Below, one piece after another: positions 1-6,499 of a stretch of 51,328 bases of DNA (positions are counted from its first letter, which is position 1; every line of letters begins with the position of its first letter). Below the pieces are notes generated by a model. The model saw only the letters and a program-made list of their open reading frames with translations, was not told the DNA's origin and did not search any database. Origin of the DNA: a virus. The DNA lies in the IMG/VR virus record IMGVR_UViG_3300020220_000076, positions 1 to 51,328 of that record; one strand, given 5' to 3'. The position numbers and the translations under genes are program-made.

Positions 1-1085
1 TTAAGTCCAATCCGAGTATTGTTTTGAGAAATCTCATGATTGAGTTTCGTAATCTCCTTAGAAAGTGCAATGAATTGACGCTCTCTCTCCTGTTCTATTT
101 TTATAGTCTCCTCTAAGTCTTGATATCCTTTTTGGAGTTCCTTTGCCTTATTTTGAGCGTCGGTAATTTTATTTATTCTGAACTCCTCCTCAATGGACTG
201 TGTGCATGTGGGGCAGACCGTATTTTCAGTAAAAAACTTATGCTCTTTAGTAATTGCAGTTACTTTTTGAGATATTTTACCCCTAAGATTGTTAAGCTTT
301 ACTAACTTACCATCCGCACCAATGACTTCTTCTTGTTCCTTTGTATACCTAAAAATATCCTCTTCTGTGCGGGCATTCTCAGTCATATAAACACCAACTT
401 CCGAATCCAACTTGGCAATCTTTTCTTGGTTGGCATTAATATTGGCATTACCACGATTCTCAAGTTCTTCAATGAACTCTTGCTGCATTTTCATCTTGTC
501 CTTAAGAGTTTCTTTCTTCAGTTCAAGAGATTTAACTTGATCCTTTTTTTCACGAATCTTGTCTTTGATCAGAGCATTCATTGCGGAGAAGATGCGAATA
601 TCCAAAAGATCTTCAATCACCTCACGACGATGTGAAGTGGCAAGTTGCATAAAAGGCACAAAAGTACTACTACCCAGAATCACAATCTGAGTAAAAGACT
701 TGTAATTAACTTTAAGGATATTTTCTTCTAGAATTCTTTGATTTGCACGATCATCTGCTTCTTTATGAAGTGCATTACCATTCACCTCAATATCAAAAAT
801 ATTTGGTTTAATTCCACGACGAACCAAATAGTCACGACTATTGACAGTAAATTCAATCTCAACCAAACAATCTTTCTCATTGCTTGTATTCACCAATTGA
901 GGTTTATTGATCTTACGAAATGGTTTGTTGAATAGAACAAAAGTGAGAGCATCGAGAACAGTAGATTTACCTGCACCATTAGTTCCGATAATCAAGTTTG
1001 TATGATTTTTTTCAAAGTCAATCTCTGTAAATTGGTTACCAGACGAGAGAAAGTTCTTATATCTAATCTTGTGGAATACTAGCAT
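1..1085 (-). CDS. 46: Recombination endonuclease subunit gp46 (Rad50/SbcC-like ATPase), partial
   Basis: This is the ATPase subunit of the phage Mre11/Rad50-type complex, which with gp47 resects DNA ends for recombination-dependent replication. Translation starts at ATG 1085-1083 (MLVFHKIRYKNF) and stays open to the left edge, so only about 361 N-terminal residues are present. A P-loop GTNGAGKST lies near residues 34-42, and a CPTC zinc hook at residues 291-294 lies within the predicted coiled-coil stretch. The Walker B and signature motifs would lie outside the window. The start overlaps the end of the DUF3110-like gene by 23 bases, which suggests translational coupling. The family assignment is firm from P-loop, zinc hook and the neighbouring gp47. 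Confidence 0.93.
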   Translation of the reverse strand, partial: MLVFHKIRYKNFLSSGNQFTEIDFEKNHTNLIIGTNGAGKSTVLDALTFVLFNKPFRKINKPQLVNTSNEKDCLVEIEFTVNSRDYLVRRGIKPNIFDIEVNGNALHKEADDRANQRILEENILKVNYKSFTQIVILGSSTFVPFMQLATSHRREVIEDLLDIRIFSAMNALIKDKIREKKDQVKSLELKKETLKDKMKMQQEFIEELENRGNANINANQEKIAKLDSEVGVYMTENARTEEDIFRYTKEQEEVIGADGKLVKLNNLRGKISQKVTAITKEHKFFTENTVCPTCTQSIEEEFRINKITDAQNKAKELQKGYQDLEETIKIEQERERQFIALSKEITKLNHEISQNNTRIGL

Positions 1086-1338
1086 CTTTTGGAGGAATAA
1101 CGATATCGTCAGGAGTGATCACGGCATAACGGTAATTATACATCTTACAAGTCTTTATGGCAAGGTCATCATCAACCTCAACCACATCCATTTCAGTATC
1201 TTCTTGGTCTTCTAATTGTAGAGCATATCTTACCGCATCATCCTCATCCTCAAATAGAAATAAGACTTTTTGACCATATTGATCCTTAACTGCATAAGCA
1301 CCGTCGTCTTTTTTGTCTTTGAGTGTAAGGAGAAACAT
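1063..1338 (-). CDS. DUF3110-like conserved protein
   Basis: The product is a 91-aa acidic protein. I choose ATG 1338, which shares one base with the gp47 stop (TAATG), over an upstream in-frame TTG at 1353. The order of elements (FLLTLKD, then VLFLFEDEDDAVRYALQLE, an acidic stretch, then YRYAVITPDD and a final VIPP) matches what I recall of DUF3110, a small family widespread in cyanobacteria and present in cyanophages. Its function is unknown. The position between gp47 and gp46, overlapping both, implies co-expression with the recombination nuclease. Any role as an accessory factor of that complex is inference only. Confidence 0.75.
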   Translation of the reverse strand: MFLLTLKDKKDDGAYAVKDQYGQKVLFLFEDEDDAVRYALQLEDQEDTEMDVVEVDDDLAIKTCKMYNYRYAVITPDDIVIPPKDASIPQD

Positions 1339-2375
1339 TACTCTACTTCGCAAGCTTGCCTGTAAAGATCTTGAAAAATGCCTTTGATGATGTTCTTATC
1401 AAATTCAAATTCTGCTTCGTCAATATAACGATTTAGAATTGACATTGTATTTTCTTCTTCGTCAATCTCAAAATCTTCATTTTCTTGAATATCAAAGTTC
1501 TCAACAATTTTGAGATCTTGAATACCTACAGTATAAAGTTTGTCAATAAACTTTTCAAAATCTTTAGGTTTTGATTTCTTACGAACAATCACCTTGACAA
1601 TTTTGTTCTCATATTCAGTCGCATCAAACAACTGATATGGAGTATCTTCATAGTAGATATTATAGAATAATTTATAAGGATTGTTAATTGGAGTATGCTC
1701 TAGTGTTTCTGTATCAAAAATATGAAACCCACGAGTATCATTTACATCCGTCCAGTACATCTCATAAGGATTGCCAAGATAGAAAATGCGTCCATTGTCA
1801 GAACGAGTATGGTAATGACCTGAAAATACCTTTGTCAAGTTCTTAAAAATATCTGCATCCAGTCCATGCTCCTCCATAATCAGATTGCGATTGACACGGA
1901 ACCCTTGAAGTTCTAGGTGTCCCATTGCAACTTTTGCTTTGGTTTTTTTAATTTGTTTGAAGGTTTGTTCTTGATTTTCTGGGTTAATCCAAGGCAAGAA
2001 CAAAATCTTAAGTCCACCAATAGTAACTTCTGTTGCTTCACTATAAGTCTTAATATTTGAATAAGTCTGGAGAAGAAGACCTGGAGAATTAACACTATTG
2101 GTTGATTTGTAGTAGGTGTCGTGATTGCCGATGATCATGTGAACATCATACTTTTTCAGATGGTCAAATACAACTCTTTTTGACCACTCCAAACTTTGAT
2201 AATCAATTGACTTACGACTATCAAAAGCATCACCCATATGAATGACTGCTTCTACCCCGTGTTCTTCGAGGGCAGGAAAAAATACATTCTTATAGAAAAG
2301 TTCAAAGTAGTCGTGAAGATACTTTGATCCTTTTTTTGCACCATAGTGACTATCTGTCAAAATTCCGATTTTCAT
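1338..2375 (-). CDS. 47: Recombination endonuclease subunit gp47 (Mre11/SbcD-like)
   Basis: This is the metallophosphatase nuclease partner of gp46, acting on DNA ends during recombination. At 345 aa it is close to T4 gp47. All calcineurin-type motifs are visible: DSHYG (residues 8-12), GDAFDSRK (48-55), GNHDTY (83-88), MGHLEL (151-156) and SGHYHTRS (185-192). The C-terminal part is acidic and lacks an obvious motif, as expected for the region that contacts the ATPase subunit. The start overlaps the HNH stop by four bases (ATGA) and its stop overlaps the next start, so the gene is tightly packed in the operon. No metal ligand is visibly missing. Confidence 0.95.
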   Translation of the reverse strand: MKIGILTDSHYGAKKGSKYLHDYFELFYKNVFFPALEEHGVEAVIHMGDAFDSRKSIDYQSLEWSKRVVFDHLKKYDVHMIIGNHDTYYKSTNSVNSPGLLLQTYSNIKTYSEATEVTIGGLKILFLPWINPENQEQTFKQIKKTKAKVAMGHLELQGFRVNRNLIMEEHGLDADIFKNLTKVFSGHYHTRSDNGRIFYLGNPYEMYWTDVNDTRGFHIFDTETLEHTPINNPYKLFYNIYYEDTPYQLFDATEYENKIVKVIVRKKSKPKDFEKFIDKLYTVGIQDLKIVENFDIQENEDFEIDEEENTMSILNRYIDEAEFEFDKNIIKGIFQDLYRQACEVE

Positions 2376-2902
2376 AACAACTTATTACTTTTACGAATAT
2401 TTTCAATAGCAGTCAAAATCTGTAAATTATCTGGATGATGTTTTCCACCTTTAGAGATAGGGTGTACATGATCAACATGATGGAGAATTCTAGTTTCCTC
2501 AGTTATTCTAGCACACTCCTTGTAAATTTCCAATATTTGTTGATGCTCTTCCTCAGTCAAGATAGGTGCTTCACCAAACTTTTTAGATCTATATCTATAT
2601 GTTTTATTACTTTGCTTCTCTTTTGTCCTATAAGGTTTCATCAACTCTTCATTATTAAGTTTTTCTAAACCTCTTGATATGGCGCAGGGAGCACAACTCC
2701 AAGTAGAAACATATTTTTCATAACTGCCACAATGTTTACAAGCAACTGATCCAATGTAAGTTTTTTTACCTTCTTCTATTGCCTTTTCACGAGCAACACT
2801 TTTTTGTGTATAACCATTTGATTTTGCCTTTTCTTTGTTTTTTAATAAATTTTCCGCCATTATTCTTTTTCTTTCTTCTGGTGTGTATTTTGGTTTAGTC
2901 AT
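2372..2902 (-). CDS. HNH endonuclease, probably a free-standing homing nuclease
   Basis: The 176-aa protein has a Lys/Arg-rich N terminus, a zinc-ribbon CKHC...CAPC (Cys55, 58, 70, 73) and a C-terminal HNH fold. The HNH part reads HHVDHVHPISKGG (about 141-153), then HHPDNLQIL, then IENIRKSN, so the catalytic and structural positions look intact. Such genes in T4-like phages are usually selfish free-standing homing endonucleases that cut near their insertion point in genomes lacking them. It sits between gp55 and gp47 and overlaps gp47 by four bases. A perfect 20-bp palindrome lies just upstream of its ATG. Its target is unknown. Confidence 0.85.
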   Translation of the reverse strand: MTKPKYTPEERKRIMAENLLKNKEKAKSNGYTQKSVAREKAIEEGKKTYIGSVACKHCGSYEKYVSTWSCAPCAISRGLEKLNNEELMKPYRTKEKQSNKTYRYRSKKFGEAPILTEEEHQQILEIYKECARITEETRILHHVDHVHPISKGGKHHPDNLQILTAIENIRKSNKLL

Positions 2903-2907
2903 ATCTA

Positions 2908-2927
2908 TTTCTAACTCGAGTTAGAAA
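2908..2927. repeat. 20-bp perfect palindrome between gp55 and the HNH gene
   Basis: The sequence TTTCTAACTCGAGTTAGAAA is a perfect palindrome filling most of the 28-base gap between the gp55 stop and the HNH ATG. As RNA it can form an 8-bp stem with a TCGA loop ending about five bases before the start codon. It could limit HNH translation, protect the upstream mRNA, or be a nuclease recognition site. Confidence 0.8.
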
Positions 2928-2930
2928 AGG

Positions 2931-3455
2931 TCATCGGTTCCTGTATTGAATAGCATCTTTGATACTATTATAATCGCTACTATGCCCAGAAAGCAAGCTA
3001 TCGTCAACCATCATAACCTCATCAAACCCAGTGCGTTCAATAATCTTGGTCTTAATTTCCAGTTGTTTCTTTTCCTTTTGAATTCTTCTCAAAAATGCGT
3101 AGTGAATGATTTGAGTAAAGTAGGCAAAAGGGTTCTTTGATTTCTCCGGATCAAAATTGTGAATATATTGAACACAGTTTTCAATTCCGTCAGAAATCAT
3201 ATCCTCACGGAACATATAATTCACAAAGTTTGGTTTGTATGATAAATGAGTCGCAATCTTCAAGAAACACTCACCCAGATAATTTGAGATCGGTGGTTTA
3301 CCTTCCCAATGCTTTGCTCTTTCTTCCTTTGGTTGCTTAGTTAAATCTTTCCCATACTTTTTTAAGTATTCTGCTTCAACCTTTGAGCGATAAACTACCA
3401 ATGCTTCTAATAACTCTTTGTTATTTACATAATGTTCAGTTTTCTTTTTTGACAT
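2931..3455 (-). CDS. 55: Late-promoter sigma factor gp55
   Basis: Gp55 is the T4-type sigma factor that directs host RNA polymerase to NATAAATA late promoters. The core DGIENCVQYIHNF, then NPFAYFTQIIHYAFLRRIQKEKK, is the sigma region-2-like signature of this family. I prefer ATG 3455 (MSKKKTEHYVNNKELLEAL, 174 aa) because it parallels the T4 start as I recall it (MSETKP...YVNNKELL). An in-frame ATG at 3473 would add six residues. The C terminus ends with YNSIKDAIQYRNR and shows no LDFLY-like sliding-clamp-binding tail as in T4 gp55. Promoter-like boxes, including a late box, lie immediately upstream. Confidence 0.93.
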   Translation of the reverse strand: MSKKKTEHYVNNKELLEALVVYRSKVEAEYLKKYGKDLTKQPKEERAKHWEGKPPISNYLGECFLKIATHLSYKPNFVNYMFREDMISDGIENCVQYIHNFDPEKSKNPFAYFTQIIHYAFLRRIQKEKKQLEIKTKIIERTGFDEVMMVDDSLLSGHSSDYNSIKDAIQYRNR

Positions 3456-3482
3456 AACATTGGACTCATTCATTATAATTTT

Positions 3483-3517
3483 TATTTATTATAACACACT
3501 TCACAAAGGCTTGACAA
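3483..3517 (-). promoter_or_regulatory. Overlapping sigma70-like and late promoter boxes upstream of gp55
   Basis: On the minus strand a TTGTCA (3517-3512) is followed after 18 bases by TATAAT (3493-3488). A late box AATAAATA (3490-3483) overlaps the latter. A start near 3483-3476 would leave almost no leader for ATG 3473 but about 20-28 bases for ATG 3455, which favours the second start. This suggests early/middle and late expression of gp55. The rest of the gap from 3474 to 3566 holds only an imperfect hairpin (3538-3570) and no gene. Confidence 0.5.
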
Positions 3518-3566
3518 GATATAAAATTACCAGTAGACTAGGTTTGTCTCCGTTGAAGATGAGAAT

Positions 3567-3974
3567 CTAGCTTTCTTTAATACCTTTAAAGAGATTCTCA
3601 AGTTTCTTGCGAGCATCTTCGACTGAAGAGATATAACCCATCTTTGAGGATGGTTTTACTTTACCTGATGGATTATAAACATCTATTGTATCATCGTCTT
3701 CAATATAATTGTTGTAAATATTAATTAATCTTTTATCTTTAGTTTCTGTCATCGTAATAATTTTATCAAGTTTAATCATAAAAAAATCATCATCAGACAT
3801 TTCAATCCATGGTTTAACCTTGAGATGTGTTCCTTGATGATTATGAAAAGTTTTCATGGTCACTGGATTTTGTAGGACAATCACAGGGTCACCATTATTT
3901 TCATCTACCATGACTAATGATAGAATCTCTTCTCCTGATACTAGTTTAATGATTGCGTAAAACTCCTCTCCCAT
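3567..3974 (-). CDS. Conserved hypothetical protein between uvsW and gp55
   Basis: I do not recognise the function of this 135-aa protein. It begins EEFYAIIKLVSGEEILSLVMVDENNGDPVIVLQNPV, an alternation of short beta strands resembling an SH3/Sm-like barrel, and ends with a short charged helix (SVEDARKKLENLFKGI). The pattern 'xKLxSGEEIxxLV' is familiar from small proteins at this locus in cyanomyoviruses. The start overlaps the uvsW stop (TAATG), so it is translationally coupled to the helicase. An Sm-like nucleic-acid-binding role is speculation from the strand pattern alone. Confidence 0.7.
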   Translation of the reverse strand: MGEEFYAIIKLVSGEEILSLVMVDENNGDPVIVLQNPVTMKTFHNHQGTHLKVKPWIEMSDDDFFMIKLDKIITMTETKDKRLINIYNNYIEDDDTIDVYNPSGKVKPSSKMGYISSVEDARKKLENLFKGIKES

Positions 3975-5437
3975 TAGTTCTTTAGCGGTATGTTTACAAT
4001 ATCATAATTAAAATTTTCTTCGTTATAAACTTTGATTCTTTCGATTAAGTGATTGAGTGTATAATTTTTTCTTGACTTATAACTGATATCATCAGCAATG
4101 TCATATAGAGTTGCTTTGGTTTTATTGTCACCTTTTCTGAGAACTCTACCGATTGACTGAAGATTTCTGATTCTTGATTTGGACGGTGAAGCAAAGATAA
4201 CATTATGTAAGTTCTTAATATTAATACCAGTAGAAAAAGTTCCGTATGAAGCAACAATGATTGCGTTATTTTCTTTTTCGGTAATTTCTCTGACTTTTTC
4301 TCGGTTTTCTGTATCTACACCACCATGCACAAAGAACACATGGCGTTGTTCAACTGTGCTACTATTTATGAGTTCGTATAAAGGTTGTCCATGTCCTTCG
4401 ACTCTAGAAAATAGAATTAAAGTATTACCTTTGAGATCAAGGGCAAGATTTCTGATAAACTTATTACGCTTCTCATGATTAATAATGTATTGAACTTCCT
4501 CTTCAAAATTTTCAAATTTATGTGGTGAGTGTTTCAATAGAAGTATATTAATATCCAATTTAGCAACGTGACCTTTCTGCATCAGTTCTTCTGTTCTGAT
4601 GATTTTATAGGAAGGACCAAATAGACCTTCTAGAACCCACTTGTGTGTTTGTGTGCCGTCTAGAGTTCCTGTGAAACCGTAACGAAATTTAGCATCTGAA
4701 AGTTTTGTCATTATAGATACTAATGACTTTGATTTAAACTGGTGTGCTTCATCTCCTACGACCACATTAAATCTTGAGAAATATTGTCGGGGAAGTTTGT
4801 AGATGGACTGCCAGGTCGTAATGATCACCTGAGAGTCCGTTTCTCTTTCTTTTCCAGCATAGATCTTGTGACAGTATGAACCCACATCCCATCCATAATC
4901 TGCAAAGTCTTTATACATCTGCTCTACAAGGGATGTCGTCGGAACGACTATCAGAGTATTTTGTCCTTTCTCAACGTAATATCGGACAATCGAATATATC
5001 ATCAACGACTTTCCAGAAGCAGTTGGAGATATCAACAACTTTCGATTATGTCTTAAAGCGTCGTATACTCCCTCAACTTGGTACTCACGGGGAGCATACT
5101 TGCAAATAGAAGTCATATAATCCTTGACTCCTTCTTTTGAAATCATATCATTGACTTCAAAGGGAAGACCATAATATTTGTTATTTCGAAACTCATAAGT
5201 GTAGTTGTGTTGTTCGCAGAATCTTATGAGTTTATCTAATAGACCAACGTATATTTCTTTTGTATTGATATTAAAAAGATAGATAAATCCATCCCACCAC
5301 TTATTTTTGTAAGCGGGAGCAAATTTGGCGTTTGGGACTTCAAATTGAAATGCGTCTCTTAATTCATAATAGACGTGTGCTTCTGCCTCAACTTGAAGAA
5401 ATACCTCATTCTTTTTTGAGATAATCAAATGGGACAT
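3974..5437 (-). CDS. uvsW: RNA-DNA and DNA-DNA helicase UvsW
   Basis: UvsW is an SF2 helicase that unwinds R-loops and branched DNA, ending origin-dependent initiation and promoting recombination-dependent replication. The 487-aa length is close to the roughly 500-aa T4 protein. Motifs are complete: an N-terminal UvsW-specific domain (1-110), Q-motif-like YAPREYQVEGV, Walker A SPTASGKS (about 137-144), DEAH (about 229-232), FTGTLDG (motif III region), STGINIKNLHNVIFASPS (motif V) and QSIGRVLRKG (motif VI, about 427-436). The start lies inside a 9-bp inverted repeat next to a late-promoter box. It follows uvsY by 32 bases. Confidence 0.95.
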   Translation of the reverse strand: MSHLIISKKNEVFLQVEAEAHVYYELRDAFQFEVPNAKFAPAYKNKWWDGFIYLFNINTKEIYVGLLDKLIRFCEQHNYTYEFRNNKYYGLPFEVNDMISKEGVKDYMTSICKYAPREYQVEGVYDALRHNRKLLISPTASGKSLMIYSIVRYYVEKGQNTLIVVPTTSLVEQMYKDFADYGWDVGSYCHKIYAGKERETDSQVIITTWQSIYKLPRQYFSRFNVVVGDEAHQFKSKSLVSIMTKLSDAKFRYGFTGTLDGTQTHKWVLEGLFGPSYKIIRTEELMQKGHVAKLDINILLLKHSPHKFENFEEEVQYIINHEKRNKFIRNLALDLKGNTLILFSRVEGHGQPLYELINSSTVEQRHVFFVHGGVDTENREKVREITEKENNAIIVASYGTFSTGINIKNLHNVIFASPSKSRIRNLQSIGRVLRKGDNKTKATLYDIADDISYKSRKNYTLNHLIERIKVYNEENFNYDIVNIPLKN

Positions 5438-5466
5438 TCATAACATATCAGTTATGAATATTTATT
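5436..5466 (-). promoter_or_regulatory. Late promoter box overlapping a hairpin at the uvsW start
   Basis: AATAAATA lies at 5466-5459. The inverted repeat TTCATAAC/GTTATGAA (9 bp with the flanking A/T pair: 5451-5459 and 5436-5444, loop 5445-5450) begins directly after the box and its second arm covers the first two bases of the uvsW ATG (5437-5435). A read-through transcript would contain both arms. A transcript initiated about 6-7 bases after the box would lack most of the first arm. Confidence 0.6.
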
Positions 5467-5469
5467 TCA

Positions 5470-5901
5470 TTAATTGAAACCTGCTTGAAAACGGTGCCAT
5501 TCTAGAGCGTTCTTAATTTGAAACGTTCTATTTGATATGCACTTAATCACTTCCTCTAAAAACTTAAGCATAATATCATAGTATCTAATTTTAAGGTCTA
5601 TTTTATTCAACCTCTCATCAGCGTCCATATGCCTCTGTAACGCCTCTTTATCTCTAACCTTATAAGGGAAAGGTTCTTCCTCATAGACCTCTACTGGCGC
5701 CTTTCCAGTGTAATAATTATACCTTTCAAGTTTGACTCTATTATAAGTTTCTCTTGCTTTTTCACGCAACAGAGTAATTGTATTATAGATGGTATAATAT
5801 TTTGAGTGTAATTGAGGAATTTTTAAAGATTCATCATGTAAATTATCAGGGTCAATGACAGAATCTCTCTGCCACATCTCCTGAATTTCATCAAGATTCA
5901 T
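5470..5901 (-). CDS. uvsY: Recombination mediator UvsY
   Basis: UvsY loads UvsX recombinase onto gp32-coated single-stranded DNA. The 143-aa length compares well with 137 aa in T4. The family pattern is recognisable: an N-terminal MNLDEIQEMWQRDSVID, a central Lys/Arg/Tyr-rich helix (VKLERYNYYTGKAP), then DADERLNKIDLKIRYYDIMLKFLEEVI and a final SNRTFQIKNALEWHRFQAG that parallels the T4 ending (SRGFAIKHIQDMRAFEAG, from memory). The ATG overlaps the stop of the upstream tube-fold gene (ATGA). Its proximity to uvsW places two recombination genes together directly downstream of the capsid cluster. Confidence 0.9.
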   Translation of the reverse strand: MNLDEIQEMWQRDSVIDPDNLHDESLKIPQLHSKYYTIYNTITLLREKARETYNRVKLERYNYYTGKAPVEVYEEEPFPYKVRDKEALQRHMDADERLNKIDLKIRYYDIMLKFLEEVIKCISNRTFQIKNALEWHRFQAGFN

Positions 5902-6431
5902 GGATTTGTATTGATAGTGTAGATAGTATACTTGAAAGATACCTCTGCTGTAAAGTACTGAACATCCGTTTGAGTTGAATTGAACTCAAGAGATGTCAAA
6001 AAAACCGGAAATAAATCCTTAAATTTTACAACAGCGTTTGTATTATAATTACTATCCAAAATATAAAGACTTCCATCACTGAATGCTTTTTTTGGATCTT
6101 GTAATCCATTTTCATCTTTAATTAGATTTCCATATTGTTGAGTTGTTTCTGGAAATCCAAGACCAGTAATCCAATTATGAATTGCCATATAATTTACCAT
6201 GTCTTCATCAACTAAAAACCTTAAAGATAAATCACCATAAACAATTTTATCTCCAGGTACATCAATATCTTTCAGATATGAGGACTGCAATTCAGTTTCT
6301 AATGTAATTTCAGGTATTTTTGCACTATTACAAAAAAATGCAACTTTTGGTTCTTTTGCTAAAGTAAATTTAAAACCAACAGGTGAAAGAAAATTTCTAT
6401 TTTGTAATTGATTAGCAAAAGTTGATGCCAT
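5898..6431 (-). CDS. Tail-tube-fold virion protein, possibly gp3-like
   Basis: The 177-aa protein resembles the gp19 tube protein of the same window. FFCNSAKIPEITLE, VPGDKIVYGDLSLRFLVDED and NYMAIHNWITGLG correspond to gp19 FLVKGANLPASNVT, VAGDRTFESWTITILND and AMENWMNKIN. DLFPVFLTSLEF and QYFTAEVSFKYTIYTI correspond to DVFPTSIGAITL and QEFTAEFQILWWEA. It is therefore probably a tube-related tail protein; gp3, which caps the T4 tail tube, is a candidate identity I cannot confirm. It lies downstream of the gp23 terminator and overlaps uvsY by four bases. An imperfect late box TCTAAATA (6451-6444) precedes it. Confidence 0.7.
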   Translation of the reverse strand: MASTFANQLQNRNFLSPVGFKFTLAKEPKVAFFCNSAKIPEITLETELQSSYLKDIDVPGDKIVYGDLSLRFLVDEDMVNYMAIHNWITGLGFPETTQQYGNLIKDENGLQDPKKAFSDGSLYILDSNYNTNAVVKFKDLFPVFLTSLEFNSTQTDVQYFTAEVSFKYTIYTINTNP

Positions 6432-6452
6432 GATTTTTATTTGTATTTAGAT

Positions 6453-6480
6453 AAAAAAAGGACCCCATGTGGGGTCCTCT
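6453..6480 (-). terminator. Intrinsic terminator after gp23
   Basis: On the minus strand a GC-rich stem GGACCCC-ACAT-GGGGTCC (6477-6471 with 6466-6460, extended by one A/T pair) is followed by seven T residues (6459-6453). It starts about 20 bases after the gp23 stop. It would end the abundant capsid mRNA and let the downstream tube-fold gene, uvsY and uvsW be expressed at a lower level. Confidence 0.92.
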
Positions 6481-6499
6481 GTAACCTTGTGAGAAAGAC

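Noticed and set aside
333-935. Plus-strand frames opposite gp46
   Set aside because: They are shadows of the gp46 coding strand, which has P-loop and zinc hook in frame.
3511-3539. Plus-strand TTGACA, 17 bases, TAGACT
   Set aside because: The -10 is poor and no plus-strand gene follows; the TTGACAA core also serves the minus-strand promoter reading.
3538-3570. Imperfect hairpin after the 135-aa gene as a terminator
   Set aside because: Several mismatches and no T run in the minus direction.
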